Shown here one piece after another: positions 36,584 to 45,182 of a stretch of DNA of 64,000 nt (position 1 is the stretch's first letter; each line of letters begins with the position of its first letter). Origin of the DNA: Sunxiuqinia dokdonensis. GTDB taxonomy: Bacteria > Bacteroidota > Bacteroidia > Bacteroidales > Prolixibacteraceae. The notes under the pieces were generated by a model that searched no databases, was not told the origin of the DNA, and saw only the letters and a list, made by a program, of their open reading frames with translations. The DNA is taken from the NCBI RefSeq assembly GCF_001270965.1, contig NZ_LGIA01000018.1:1-64000 (forward strand). Reading direction: 5' to 3'. The position numbers and the translations under genes were made by a program.

Positions 36584-37906
36584 ATGGAGAACGTGAATCA
36601 AAAAAGACTATTTATTGCCAGTTGCCTGGCTTTGCTGGTGACAGCCATCACTTTTGCTATTCGGGCAAAAATTGAAGGGGTATTTTCAACCGATTATGGA
36701 CTGACCAAGGAGCAGGTTGGTTATGCTTTTGGTCCGGCATTTTGGGGCTTTGCGCTGGCCATGTTTTTTGGTGGATTTATTATCGACCTGGTAAAAACCC
36801 GTACGATTGTTTGGCTGGCATTTGGAATGCATGTGGTTGGTATTATTTTGCTGCTGCTGGCCCGCGATATGACTTCCTTGTTTGTTGCCAACGTTTTTAT
36901 CGGGTTCGGAAATGGTAGTGTTGAAGCCGCATGTAACCCTTTGGTTGCTACTTTATTTCCGAATAATAAAACGAAAATGCTGAACCGTTTTCACGTTTGG
37001 TTTCCGGGCGGAATCGTCATTGGCGGCGTATTGGCCTGGTTGGTGATGGACGTGGCCGGCTTGCGCTGGGAAATTCTGGTTAGCCTGCTGTTTATTCCGC
37101 TGGCCATTTATGGTTTTCTTTTCCTGGGACAAAAAATTCCGGAAACTGAGCGTGTAACGAGTGGCGTTTCCTATAAGGAAATGATGCGCAATATTGGGGC
37201 TCCCTACACAATTATTGCAACCGTGTTGTTAATGATTTTGGCCGCGTCGATCCCGTCGATGAGTTTAAATTTTGACAGCACGTGGCCGTATTTGATTGTG
37301 GCGGCTATTGTTGTTTTGGTTGTTGTTGAAGGGCGATTGGTGAATAAGATCAGCCTGATTTTTCCTTTGGTCCTGTTGGCCATGTTGCTCACGGCTTCAA
37401 CGGAGCTGGGCACGACACAGTGGATTAATGCCCTGCTGATGACCAATGGGATTAACCCGATGATCATTCTGGTGGTGGTTACCGGAATCATGGCGGTTGG
37501 ACGTTTCTTTGCCGGTGGATTGATTCATCGCTTAAATCCGATTGGCGTATTGCTGGGCTCAGCTGTCATCGCCACCATTGGTTTGCTTTTGCTAAGTATT
37601 TCGAGTGGTGCCGCCATGACCTTGGGCGCTGCAGCCGTTTTTGCCGTTGGCGTTTGCTATTTTTGGCCAACCATGATTGGTGTTGCCTCGGAATATATTC
37701 CGAAAAGCGGGGCTTTGGGAATGTCAATTTTAGGTGGTGCCGGCTTTGTGGCTACGTCCATGGTGTTGCCAATTATGGGAAAATCGATCGAAACTGCGGG
37801 CCCTCAAATCACACTTCGCAATATGTCGGTTTTGCCGCTTATTTTAATTGTGATTTTTATCGTGTTGTACCTGGTTGTCAAGAACAAAAAATCAACAGCG
37901 TTATAG
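36584..37906 (+). CDS. MFS transporter
   Basis: This 440-residue permease has twelve hydrophobic segments with a longer middle loop and an extra pair of helices. The first half has YGLTKEQVGYAFGPAFWGFALAMFFGG and the charged loop DLVKTRTIVW, and then GFGNGSVEAACNPLVATLFPNNKTKMLNRFHVWFPGG-type sequence (residues about 107-143), typical of sugar-type MFS members of Bacteroidota. It follows ThuA closely and ends in a strong terminator. A sugar or sugar-acid substrate is suggested by the neighbours but not shown. Confidence 0.87.
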   Translation: MENVNQKRLFIASCLALLVTAITFAIRAKIEGVFSTDYGLTKEQVGYAFGPAFWGFALAMFFGGFIIDLVKTRTIVWLAFGMHVVGIILLLLARDMTSLFVANVFIGFGNGSVEAACNPLVATLFPNNKTKMLNRFHVWFPGGIVIGGVLAWLVMDVAGLRWEILVSLLFIPLAIYGFLFLGQKIPETERVTSGVSYKEMMRNIGAPYTIIATVLLMILAASIPSMSLNFDSTWPYLIVAAIVVLVVVEGRLVNKISLIFPLVLLAMLLTASTELGTTQWINALLMTNGINPMIILVVVTGIMAVGRFFAGGLIHRLNPIGVLLGSAVIATIGLLLLSISSGAAMTLGAAAVFAVGVCYFWPTMIGVASEYIPKSGALGMSILGGAGFVATSMVLPIMGKSIETAGPQITLRNMSVLPLILIVIFIVLYLVVKNKKSTAL

Positions 37907-37940
37907 CTTGTTGAAAAATAACGAGATGAGTCCGTCTTTA

Positions 37941-37981
37941 CAGGTCGTTTCAGTGTTGTGCTGAAACGACCTGTTTTTTTG
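37941..37981 (+). terminator. Rho-independent terminator after the MFS gene
   Basis: A perfect 13-bp inverted repeat (CAGGTCGTTTCAG and its complement at 37961-37973) with a 7-base loop is followed by eight T residues. It separates the ThuA-MFS unit from the sugar dehydrogenase gene. Confidence 0.92.
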
Positions 37982-38202
37982 CGCTGACAGAATCATCAAC
38001 GGGCACCGAATCAGCGTTTCTATGCTGTTCATTGGGCTTTCCTCTGTTTTCGATGCGCGAAAATCCTAAACAAATCAACTTGTGCCTTGTTTTCTTCTAA
38101 ACGAAAAATTGCAGCTTGACGTTCTTTTTCTCTGAAGCTTTCAGAAAGTAGAATGTGCTGTAAGATATTGGTTTATAATTGTTTAAAAAAAGAAACTGTG
38201 TG

Positions 38203-39480
38203 ATGAAGTTCATCAATCTTTTGCTGTTGGCGGTGGTGTTTGTGTCATGCAACAGTGGATCGCATAAAATTAATACCATTACGGCCGATTCGGACAACGG
38301 CGGATTGACCCTGCCCGAGGATTTTTGTGCCTTGGTAGTGGCCGACGACCTGGGCCCGGCCCGGCATATTCAGGTGAATGATCAGGGCGATATTTACATT
38401 TCGCTGAACCGGTTGCACAAGGGCGGCGGAATTGCCTGCCTGCGTGATACCACAAACGATGGCCGTGCCGATTTAATTCAATACTTTGGAAGGCATCACG
38501 GAACGGGAATTGCTTTCTGGAACAACCACCTTTATTTTGGATCGGACACCCTGGTGGTTCGATACCCAATGGTTTACGGCCAGCTTCTTCCTCACGACGG
38601 GGAGGAAATTGTAGTAACCGGCTTGCCGATCAATAATCAGCATGCTGCCAAACCCCTGACTTTTGATCAGGCAGGAAATTTATATGTGACGGTTGGTGCG
38701 CCTTCAAACGCCTGCATGGAACAAACCCGAACCAAGGGCTCGCCCGGCATGGATCCTTGTCCTTTGCTGGAACGGCATGGTGGGATCTGGCAGTTCCGGG
38801 CTGATCAATTGAAACAGGACCAGGTGGAAGACGGCCTGAGGTATGCCACCGGAATTCGGCACGCCGTAGCCGTTGACTGGAATGGCGCAGAAAATACCTT
38901 GTATGCCTTACAGCACGGGCGCGATCAGTTGCACCAGTTTTTCCCGGAGCTTTATGATGAGAAGCAAAGTGCTGAGCTCCCGGCAGAGGAGTTGCTACTG
39001 GTTGAAGAAGGATCGGATTTTGGATGGCCGTACTGTTATTACGATCCCATTACACAGCAAAAAGTGTTGGGGCCCGAATATGGTGGCGATGGAACTGAGG
39101 TGGGCGTGTGCGCTGCCAAGGACGATCCGATTTTGGCTTTCCCCGCACATGTGGCACCCAATGATTTGCTTTTCTATACGGGCGACATGTTCCCCGAACG
39201 GTATCAGAACGGCGCATTCATTGCGTTTCACGGTTCGTGGAACCGGGCGCCCGAAGTGCAGGAAGGCTACTACGTCGTTTTTGTTCCCTTTGAAGGGAAG
39301 ATTCCGTCCGGGGACTGGGAAATATTTGCCGATGGATTTGCCGGTGTTAGTCCGGTGAACAGCCCCGCCGATGCTCAATATCGTCCGTGTGGTTTGGCGC
39401 AGGGACCCGACGGTTCGTTGTTTGTTACCGACGACGTGAAAGGGCGCGTGTGGCGGATCATGTATAATCCGGCCAATTAA
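38203..39480 (+). CDS. PQQ-dependent sugar dehydrogenase-like lipoprotein (sorbosone dehydrogenase type)
   Basis: This 425-residue periplasmic or outer-membrane lipoprotein has the lipobox VVFVSC (Cys about residue 15). The body is a six-bladed beta-propeller of the soluble glucose/sorbosone dehydrogenase family: HIQVNDQGDIYISL, GIAFWNNHLYFG, LTFDQAGNLYVTVG, YATGIRHAVAVDWN, GSDFGWPYCYYD and GLAQGPDGSLFVTDDVKGRVWRI. It oxidises an aldose or sugar aldehyde with PQQ (or a related cofactor) and would pass electrons to the cytochrome c encoded next. Translation from ATG 38203 gives a clean lipoprotein signal; an upstream TTG (38179) is less likely. Confidence 0.88.
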   Translation: MKFINLLLLAVVFVSCNSGSHKINTITADSDNGGLTLPEDFCALVVADDLGPARHIQVNDQGDIYISLNRLHKGGGIACLRDTTNDGRADLIQYFGRHHGTGIAFWNNHLYFGSDTLVVRYPMVYGQLLPHDGEEIVVTGLPINNQHAAKPLTFDQAGNLYVTVGAPSNACMEQTRTKGSPGMDPCPLLERHGGIWQFRADQLKQDQVEDGLRYATGIRHAVAVDWNGAENTLYALQHGRDQLHQFFPELYDEKQSAELPAEELLLVEEGSDFGWPYCYYDPITQQKVLGPEYGGDGTEVGVCAAKDDPILAFPAHVAPNDLLFYTGDMFPERYQNGAFIAFHGSWNRAPEVQEGYYVVFVPFEGKIPSGDWEIFADGFAGVSPVNSPADAQYRPCGLAQGPDGSLFVTDDVKGRVWRIMYNPAN

Positions 39481-39509
39481 TTCAATTTATAAATGAAAAT
39501 GCATTCGTA

Positions 39510-39968
39510 GTGAGACAGTTCTATTTTTATTCAATCATGTTATTCGTCTTCGTACTTGGTTCTTGCAGCGGAAAAAAATCTGCGAACAACAATCAAGAAC
39601 AATCTGAAAATCCGAAAGAATTATCTGACGTGACCGGCACCCAAGCTCTGGGAGAGCCACATCCGGGAAAGGCGGTCTATCAAAAATATTGCCTGACTTG
39701 TCACCAGTCCGATGGTTCTGGAGTTCCAGGCATGTTTCCTCCACTCAGTCCAAACGAATGGATTGCCGATAAGGACAAGATGATTGAATTGATGTTAAAC
39801 GGACAAAGTGGAGAAATTACGGTAAATGGTGAAGTGTACAACAGTTTGATGCCTGCCCATGACTTCTTGTCTGATGAGCAGATTGCCGATGTGATTTCGT
39901 ATGTGCGAATGAGTTTTGGTAACGATTTGGAAGCAGTAAGCCAAGAAGAAGTGGCAGCAGCCCGTTAA
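39510..39968 (+). CDS. Cytochrome c lipoprotein, electron acceptor
   Basis: This 152-residue protein has a lipoprotein signal (FVFVLGSC near residue 20), a short Asn/Gln/Glu linker and one haem c site, CLTCH (about residues 61-65). The distal ligand is likely the Met in SLMPAHDFLSDEQIADVISYVR, as in class I cytochromes c. The start is a GTG at 39510. It follows the sugar dehydrogenase by 29 bp and overlaps the convergent GH5 gene by 4 bp. The likely role is taking electrons from the dehydrogenase to the respiratory chain. Confidence 0.9.
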   Translation: MRQFYFYSIMLFVFVLGSCSGKKSANNNQEQSENPKELSDVTGTQALGEPHPGKAVYQKYCLTCHQSDGSGVPGMFPPLSPNEWIADKDKMIELMLNGQSGEITVNGEVYNSLMPAHDFLSDEQIADVISYVRMSFGNDLEAVSQEEVAAAR

Positions 39969-41701
39969 AAACGGGGTGACGCTTGTTTGATGAGTTTGCC
40001 AGCCTGCATTTTTCCTCTTGATTGCCAGCGAATAATGTAGCGTCCGGTGGGAAGCTTTTCCAGGTTGATTTGCTGGCTTAAAGGCATTTGTTGCTGCCAA
40101 ATCAGGCTGCCTTGATAAGTATGCACGGAGATGATGCTGGCGCTATCGGCGGTAGAGAAGTTAACGAGTCCGCTGGTTGGGTTTGGATAAAAAAAAGAGG
40201 TTTGTACAATCGTGTCCGGGCTTTCTGTCACGAAACTAACTTCGTATAAAGCAACTTCGTGCAGGATAACCGGGATTTTCGAATAACCTAAATCCAGAAC
40301 CAGCCGTGCCTGGTTGTCCGTGCTGCTTGGCATTTGAAAATTTATCGTGAAAAGTTGTGGTGCCGGGCCTAAATTTAAAGTTTCATATCCGCTGTAAGAA
40401 TTCCAGGGATCACGGTTCATACCTGCGTAAGCCGTGATGGAACGATTGGTTTCGGCCGTGGCGAGGATTCGGATTTCGTAGGTCTTTCCTTCCTCTAGCA
40501 GCAAGCCCGGATAGGCCAGCTGGATGTGCCACGCTTGTGTTCCCCCGTTTTCAATGTCGATGGTCAGAACTCCCTGGCTAACCAATCCTGCCGAGGAAGC
40601 GCCATTCGAGTTGTTCAGGTTCCACCCTTCCCAATCGCCATCGTTTTGAAAATCAGTTTTAAAAAGTTCTTCGAAATTTACTGGTGTCGGTTCGGGCATC
40701 TCGTTATGGAGCAGTGCATCAACAAGTTCGGTGTAAAACGACTGGTTTGCCCGATCGTAGATTCCAAATCCTGCGCTGTATTCCCAATAAGCCCAGCTAA
40801 AGTCCTGCGACTCGAAATAGCGCGCCAAATAAGTTGTCCAGCGTGCCCGCGATTCCATATCGGCTTTGGAGTAGGCGCCAAATTCGCCCACATGAATCGG
40901 TATTTGATGGGTTTCGCGATACTGAATGGCTGGGGCAAAATCTGACTGAATCTGTTGCCGCTCACTTTCGGTGTCCATCCATCTGGTTCCGAGCCATTTC
41001 TGTGCTTCATCGCCCGACCATTCAGCTCCCTGATGTGTGAAAGAAAAAGGATTATAATAGTGAATGGTCAAAATGAGGCGGTCGTCGGCGGGCAGTTGCA
41101 ATTTTGATAAGCCGCCCAGGCCGCCCCATTCGGCAGTGCCAACCAACAGAAATCGGGTCGGGTTGCTGCTTCGGATTGTATGAATGGCATCAGCCAAAAA
41201 AAGATTCCATTTGGAGGCGGTCAGTTGGCCATGCGGTTCGTTCAAAATTTCAAAAATCAGATGGTCCGGATAATCCGAGAAATAGCTGGCGATTTGATCC
41301 CACATGGCTAAAAAGCGTGCTTTTTGATCATCCGGCTGCTCAAACAGCGCTTCGTGGTGGTGCATGTTGATAATGACATGAAGCTGGTGTTCAAGTGCCA
41401 AATCGACAACATGCTGAATTCGCTCCAAAAATAAAGGGTCAATCGTATAAGGCGATTCAGCCATGCTTCGGGCGGCGGTTTCCCATCGAATGGGAATGCG
41501 CACATGATCGAAGCCCAAATCGGCAATTTGTTTCAGGTAATTGTCCTGAAAAGGGTTGCCCCAGGCTGTTTCGTCCGGGGCTTCAAATATATTGCCCAGG
41601 TTGATTCCCCGTCCAAGCATCGCATTCTTTTCAAAGGCTGGTGATTGCGAGAAGGCCGACGCGGAAAATAGTAGCAGAAAAATAATCATCGAAGTTTTCA
41701 T
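39965..41701 (-). CDS. Secreted GH5 glycoside hydrolase with T9SS sorting domain
   Basis: This 578-residue enzyme has a signal peptide (1-18), a GH5 (beta/alpha)8 catalytic domain (about 25-325), a beta-sandwich resembling CBM4/9-type modules (about 340-490) and a C-terminal type IX secretion sorting domain (about 500-578; SFFYPNPTSGLVNFS and LEKLPTGRYIIRW). The acid/base Glu lies in FEILNEPHG (about 154) and the nucleophile in HVGEFGAYS (about 272). WDTAARSM-like sequence and HYYNPFSFTHQG support an endo-glucanase-like activity. The polymer (cellulose, mannan or xyloglucan) is not settled. Confidence 0.9.
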   Translation of the reverse strand: MKTSMIIFLLLFSASAFSQSPAFEKNAMLGRGINLGNIFEAPDETAWGNPFQDNYLKQIADLGFDHVRIPIRWETAARSMAESPYTIDPLFLERIQHVVDLALEHQLHVIINMHHHEALFEQPDDQKARFLAMWDQIASYFSDYPDHLIFEILNEPHGQLTASKWNLFLADAIHTIRSSNPTRFLLVGTAEWGGLGGLSKLQLPADDRLILTIHYYNPFSFTHQGAEWSGDEAQKWLGTRWMDTESERQQIQSDFAPAIQYRETHQIPIHVGEFGAYSKADMESRARWTTYLARYFESQDFSWAYWEYSAGFGIYDRANQSFYTELVDALLHNEMPEPTPVNFEELFKTDFQNDGDWEGWNLNNSNGASSAGLVSQGVLTIDIENGGTQAWHIQLAYPGLLLEEGKTYEIRILATAETNRSITAYAGMNRDPWNSYSGYETLNLGPAPQLFTINFQMPSSTDNQARLVLDLGYSKIPVILHEVALYEVSFVTESPDTIVQTSFFYPNPTSGLVNFSTADSASIISVHTYQGSLIWQQQMPLSQQINLEKLPTGRYIIRWQSRGKMQAGKLIKQASPRF

Positions 41702-41757
41702 CGTTGAATTGGTTTACGGGTTGCAAACGATGTCAAGTTGCAATCGTGTTCCCGAAA

Positions 41758-42492
41758 TTACGGGTTTAGCAGTTCCACAGGATGTCCTTCGATGGCAAAT
41801 CGGGCAAAAACTTTGTATGTCAATTTGATTTTTTTGAAGGAGATGGCCGGTTCATCCGCAATTTCAAGTTCGTCATTCTGAAAAGAAGCCACGCCTCTGA
41901 TCATCATTTTTTCAGCAAAGGGCTGGCTGTAATTTTCGCGTTCCTGAATAAATAAGGCCCGGCCAACTTGTTCATCTACAGCTTCTAGCAGATAAGAAGC
42001 TTTCTCTTTGGCATTTTTGATCGCTTTTATTTTTACCTCTTTTTTGAAATCTTCCATCTCGCTGTGATCAACCCGTTGAACGTGCGCATTGGCTGCGTCA
42101 ATCTCATCCAGAATTTCCCAAACATCGGCAAGTTCCTGCGTCGAGCTGACCTCTATAATAAAATCTTTTGAAGCCAGCACATCCTTATTTTTTCGTTTGA
42201 TGGTTACAAAGTTGGCGTCAGCATCAGCCAGCGAAAGCTTGGACAGGTCAAATTTATTGACTTTCAGATGCTGTTTCATCTTTTTCTCCAGGTCTTCAAT
42301 ATTGATTTTGGTTTTCCCGTCGTATCGTTCTTTCAGGGTAAATTGAAGAAAAATTTCGTTCGGAACAATTTCCAGTTCACCCTCTCCGGTTACTTCAATA
42401 TAAGGAGTTGAATGCAAGGGGTTGGGTTCTGTTTGTGCAAAACTACTCACCGAAAAAAGAAGGAGGATCAAAATTAGTTTACTTGCTTTCAT
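41758..42492 (-). CDS. SIMPL-domain protein, periplasmic
   Basis: This 244-residue protein has a signal peptide (MKASKLILILLLFSVSSFAQ) when started at 42492; an upstream in-frame ATG at 42525 would add 11 residues before it. The SIMPL (DUF541) domain shows YIEVTGEGELEIVPNEIFLQFTL, the long charged helix IEDLEKKMKQHLK, KEVKIKAIKNAKEKASYLLEAVDEQVGRAL and the last strand IKLTYKVFARF. Related proteins are linked to envelope or oxidative stress, but the biochemical role is unknown. It borders the left repeat of the accessory block. Confidence 0.88.
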   Translation of the reverse strand: MKASKLILILLLFSVSSFAQTEPNPLHSTPYIEVTGEGELEIVPNEIFLQFTLKERYDGKTKINIEDLEKKMKQHLKVNKFDLSKLSLADADANFVTIKRKNKDVLASKDFIIEVSSTQELADVWEILDEIDAANAHVQRVDHSEMEDFKKEVKIKAIKNAKEKASYLLEAVDEQVGRALFIQERENYSQPFAEKMMIRGVASFQNDELEIADEPAISFKKIKLTYKVFARFAIEGHPVELLNP

Positions 42493-42540
42493 GATTGATA
42501 ATTTTATTGTTTCTAATGGATTCATTTTTATAGTTGAAAG

Positions 42541-42584
42541 ATCTTTTTGGCCAGCTAAATTTAAGTATTATCCTTAACAAAAAT
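42541..42584 (+). repeat. Left direct repeat flanking the accessory block
   Basis: This 44-bp copy matches 52805-52849. The 31-bp core (42554-42584) differs at one base; the remaining part has four differences including one single-base gap. It contains a complete promoter, TTTG (42546-42549), 19-bp spacer, TATCCTTA (42569-42576), reading to the right. It sits between the SIMPL gene and the first block gene. Confidence 0.85.
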
Positions 42585-42721
42585 GAGTCCAATCGTAGTC
42601 TTGCATATTGAATTTCTTTTAAGTGGTTAGATTCGTGTCTATGAAAATCGGCGGAGCGAAGAAGAGAAAGTGTAAAAACATTTTTCTAATTTTATCAAGT
42701 CATTGAAATAGTGCTCCGATC

Positions 42722-43102
42722 ATGAAAAAGAAACATAAAATAGTATCAATTCTACCGCTATTTCTATTCGTTTTTATTGTCTTACTCGTTAAATCCAATT
42801 TTGATAAGAAAGAATATATTTCATCATCTCCCTCAACACAACATCCGACCAGTTCCAAGGACTTTGATTTTCCAATATCAAATTCCTCTCAACATTATGA
42901 TAGTCTTCAGGATATTCACCCCCTGGATAGAAATGAAATTTTGGAAAAAAATCTTAAAGGCTATAGGGAACAGACCTATTGGGGGAATGAGCATCCTGTT
43001 GATGAAAAAGTAAGACATCTTGATAACGATGAATTCAAAGACTTTGTAGAGGACGAAATTGTAGCAAAGGATATTGATGTTTATTGGGGGGAAGAATATT
43101 AA
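42722..43102 (+). CDS. Hypothetical membrane-anchored protein
   Basis: This 126-residue protein has a positively charged N-terminus and one hydrophobic helix (about residues 8-24), so it is likely anchored in the inner membrane with an acidic outer part. The outer part has a Ser/Thr/Pro-rich stretch and ends with two related YWG motifs (TYWGNEHP and VYWGEEY). No family is recognised. It is the only plus-strand gene in the AT-rich block, and the promoter inside the left repeat (TATCCTTA at 42569) could drive it. It is very AT-rich compared with the housekeeping genes. Confidence 0.5.
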   Translation: MKKKHKIVSILPLFLFVFIVLLVKSNFDKKEYISSSPSTQHPTSSKDFDFPISNSSQHYDSLQDIHPLDRNEILEKNLKGYREQTYWGNEHPVDEKVRHLDNDEFKDFVEDEIVAKDIDVYWGEEY

Positions 43103-43167
43103 ACCATGTTATCTTTTCTCTTTGCCTTCTGATATTTCGAATATTTGATTATTGCTTTTTGCTACCC

Positions 43168-43437
43168 TTATTGTGAAGTTTCCTTGGGATAGTAATACAC
43201 CCACATTTTATCATGTTGATATAGAGGCTGTTCAGGGCCATAATTAATGTTGAAATACTCATGGCTGTAATCAGTCCATTCTCCTCCTAAAAATCTTGCA
43301 TCCAGTGTTTTGATTAATTCAGGCCTATTATCCGGAATTACTTGAATAATGGCAATAACCAAAAGTACAAGTACTATAATTATTAATCGTCTGAACCCTT
43401 TCCTTTGTCTATGGTCAAGTTGGTTATACCAGTAGTA
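43168..43437 (-). CDS. Small membrane protein with unclear start
   Basis: The frame is open from 43437 to the stop at 43168. Its translation has a basic stretch (HRQRKGFRRL), a strong hydrophobic helix and an outer part ending in YYYPKE. That is a convincing small membrane protein. However, the only usual start in frame is TTG at 43362, inside the helix. An ATG at 43447 lies in another frame and stops after seven codons. Either a rare start is used or a one-base shift has damaged the gene. It follows the MarR gene by 15 bp. Confidence 0.35.
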   Translation of the reverse strand, partial: YYWYNQLDHRQRKGFRRLIIIVLVLLVIAIIQVIPDNRPELIKTLDARFLGGEWTDYSHEYFNINYGPEQPLYQHDKMWVYYYPKETSQ

Positions 43438-43452
43438 TTACCACCATGTGCA

Positions 43453-43911
43453 TTATTCTTTATTCTCTCTTATTTTATCTATCAAGTAATTCAATTGTTT
43501 AACTTCGTCCATAGATAAATTTTTCAATAAAGTATCGGCTTTCTGTTCACAATTGAACATCTTATCCAATAATACCAAGCCCTTTGTTGTAATTTCGACA
43601 GATTTTTGCCGCCTGTCGTCCGGATTTTCCTTCCGGCTAAGCAATCCTTTTTCAAAAAGTCTGTCAACAATTCGGCTTACATCCGAATCTTTGTCAAGCA
43701 TTCGCTGTTTTATAAAACCAATAGAAAGAGGTGCCTGGGAACGAAAACCACGAAGTATTCTTAAAACGTTGTACTGCTGTTCGGCAAGTCCGCGTGCTTT
43801 AAGGGACTTATGAAACTCATAACTTAACAATTTAGCAGTATATATCAAATTGATAAGTCCCTTGTGGTATTCATTCCGAAACCTTCCATTAATTTCTTCT
43901 TCGATAGACAT
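43453..43911 (-). CDS. MarR-family transcriptional regulator
   Basis: This 152-residue winged-helix regulator shows the MarR layout: an N-terminal dimerisation helix, AEQQYNVLRILRGF, the recognition segment SIGFIKQRMLDKDSDVSRIVDRLFEKGLLSRKENPDDRRQKSVEITTKG-type sequence (about residues 62-112, with the wing at DDRRQK), and a C-terminal dimer helix. The DxRxxx wing contacts DNA. MarR proteins release DNA upon binding a phenolic or upon cysteine oxidation. It closes a long minus-strand run of redox genes and is the obvious candidate to control them. Confidence 0.92.
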   Translation of the reverse strand: MSIEEEINGRFRNEYHKGLINLIYTAKLLSYEFHKSLKARGLAEQQYNVLRILRGFRSQAPLSIGFIKQRMLDKDSDVSRIVDRLFEKGLLSRKENPDDRRQKSVEITTKGLVLLDKMFNCEQKADTLLKNLSMDEVKQLNYLIDKIRENKE

Positions 43912-43913
43912 TT

Positions 43914-44273
43914 TTATTTTAGTTTAAAAAAATTAGGATTTCTTAAATAGAAACCTACCCATACAAAAAGAAGAACAACCACTGGCATTGCAATGCTAGT
44001 AGCACCTGTCATATGGATGATAATGGCCCCTCCCATGTAAGAACTCAATAGTAAAGTTCCAAACTTATTTGTTTTTGGAAACAAGAACAATAAGGCAGAA
44101 ACAATTTCACCAAGGGCAATAATAATTCGCCAATCGGCTAAGTTCATTTGTTCCATTTGTTCGGGCTGAAGGAATAATTTCCCAATTGCACTAAATAAAT
44201 AGAGTGCTGTTAATGAGCCTGCAATTACCCATGCGGCTATTTTTCTTGTTTTTGAAATTTCTGTTGTCATCAT
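43914..44273 (-). CDS. DoxX-family membrane protein
   Basis: This 119-residue protein has four hydrophobic segments (for example IAAWVIAGSLTALYLFSAIGKLF and ALGEIVSALLFLFP). The FSAIGKL and LGE motifs are typical of DoxX-like proteins, which are membrane components of redox or quinone-linked systems. I use ATG 44273 as the start because upstream in-frame ATGs (44342) lie inside the NmrA gene. It is followed by the MarR gene after 2 bp. The precise function is unknown. Confidence 0.82.
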   Translation of the reverse strand: MMTTEISKTRKIAAWVIAGSLTALYLFSAIGKLFLQPEQMEQMNLADWRIIIALGEIVSALLFLFPKTNKFGTLLLSSYMGGAIIIHMTGATSIAMPVVVLLFVWVGFYLRNPNFFKLK

Positions 44274-44295
44274 TTTTAAATTTAATGGGTTATGA

Positions 44296-45168
44296 CTATT
44301 TTTTGAAAGTTTCTGATAGGAAGGTTTTAACATCGGTTGCATTTCGTCCTAATAAATTATTAAGATCTTTACTTGGAACATCCATTGCATTTTCGCTAAA
44401 GGCAACTGCAAAAGCGGCAACCATATTAACTGCCTGTTCAGGCATATTATGTTTTGATAATTCCTGCTTATAAGTTTCCACATCGGGCGAGATATAGCTA
44501 ATTTTCTTTCCTGAAATTTCAGTAAGACAATCGGCTATTTCGCGAAACGAAACGGTTGTTTCACCGCCAATATTGTACGATTTATTTCCGTGCCCTTCGG
44601 TTGTAAGCACATTGGCAAGGGCTTCTGCTATTTCATTTCGCAGAGCAAAGTTTACTTTTCCTTTGCCTGCTGGTAGAAAAATAGTTTGGGTTTCCAACAC
44701 GTTGGTTCCGATAAAATCAGTAACCATATCCATGTAAAAGCCATTTTTAAACAACGTATATGGAATCCCTGTCTGTACTAAATGTTTTTCTGTTTCCACA
44801 TGGTCTTTGGCAATAAACCACAATGCGGAATTTGGATCGTCTTTCTGGCGGATAAAACTGGTATAAACAATGTGCTTCACACCGGCTTCTTTAGCGGCAT
44901 TAATGGCGTTGATATGCTGCGCTGAACGGTTGATTAGCTCACTGGCTGAAATAAGCAAAAGTTTATCGATTCCCTGAAAAGCTTTTACCAGGGATTGGTA
45001 GTCATCGTAATTGCCAATTCGTACATCAACCCCTTTTTCTGCTAAGGTTTTTGCCTTTTCGCTGTTGCGGGCCAAAGCCGCGATACTATTTGCCGGAATT
45101 TTTTTGATTAAAAAATCAATGGTTGCACCTCCTAAGTGTCCGGTTGAACCTGTTATTAAAATTTTCAT
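44296..45168 (-). CDS. NmrA-like NAD(P)H-binding oxidoreductase (QorB/YtfG-like)
   Basis: This 290-residue Rossmann protein has ILITGSTGHLGGATIDFL at the N-terminus (GxxGxxG dinucleotide loop), RIGNYDDYQSL, HIVYTSFIRQ and NGFYMDMV, matching the NmrA/quinone-reductase-like group. It should reduce quinones or act as a redox sensor using NADPH. The start at 45168 (MKILITG) is preferred to an in-frame ATG 18 bp upstream. It lies 14 bp after the DsbA-like gene. Quinone reduction would fit the DoxX, FMN reductase and MarR neighbours. Confidence 0.87.
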   Translation of the reverse strand: MKILITGSTGHLGGATIDFLIKKIPANSIAALARNSEKAKTLAEKGVDVRIGNYDDYQSLVKAFQGIDKLLLISASELINRSAQHINAINAAKEAGVKHIVYTSFIRQKDDPNSALWFIAKDHVETEKHLVQTGIPYTLFKNGFYMDMVTDFIGTNVLETQTIFLPAGKGKVNFALRNEIAEALANVLTTEGHGNKSYNIGGETTVSFREIADCLTEISGKKISYISPDVETYKQELSKHNMPEQAVNMVAAFAVAFSENAMDVPSKDLNNLLGRNATDVKTFLSETFKK

Positions 45169-45182
45169 GTGTTTATAAATTG

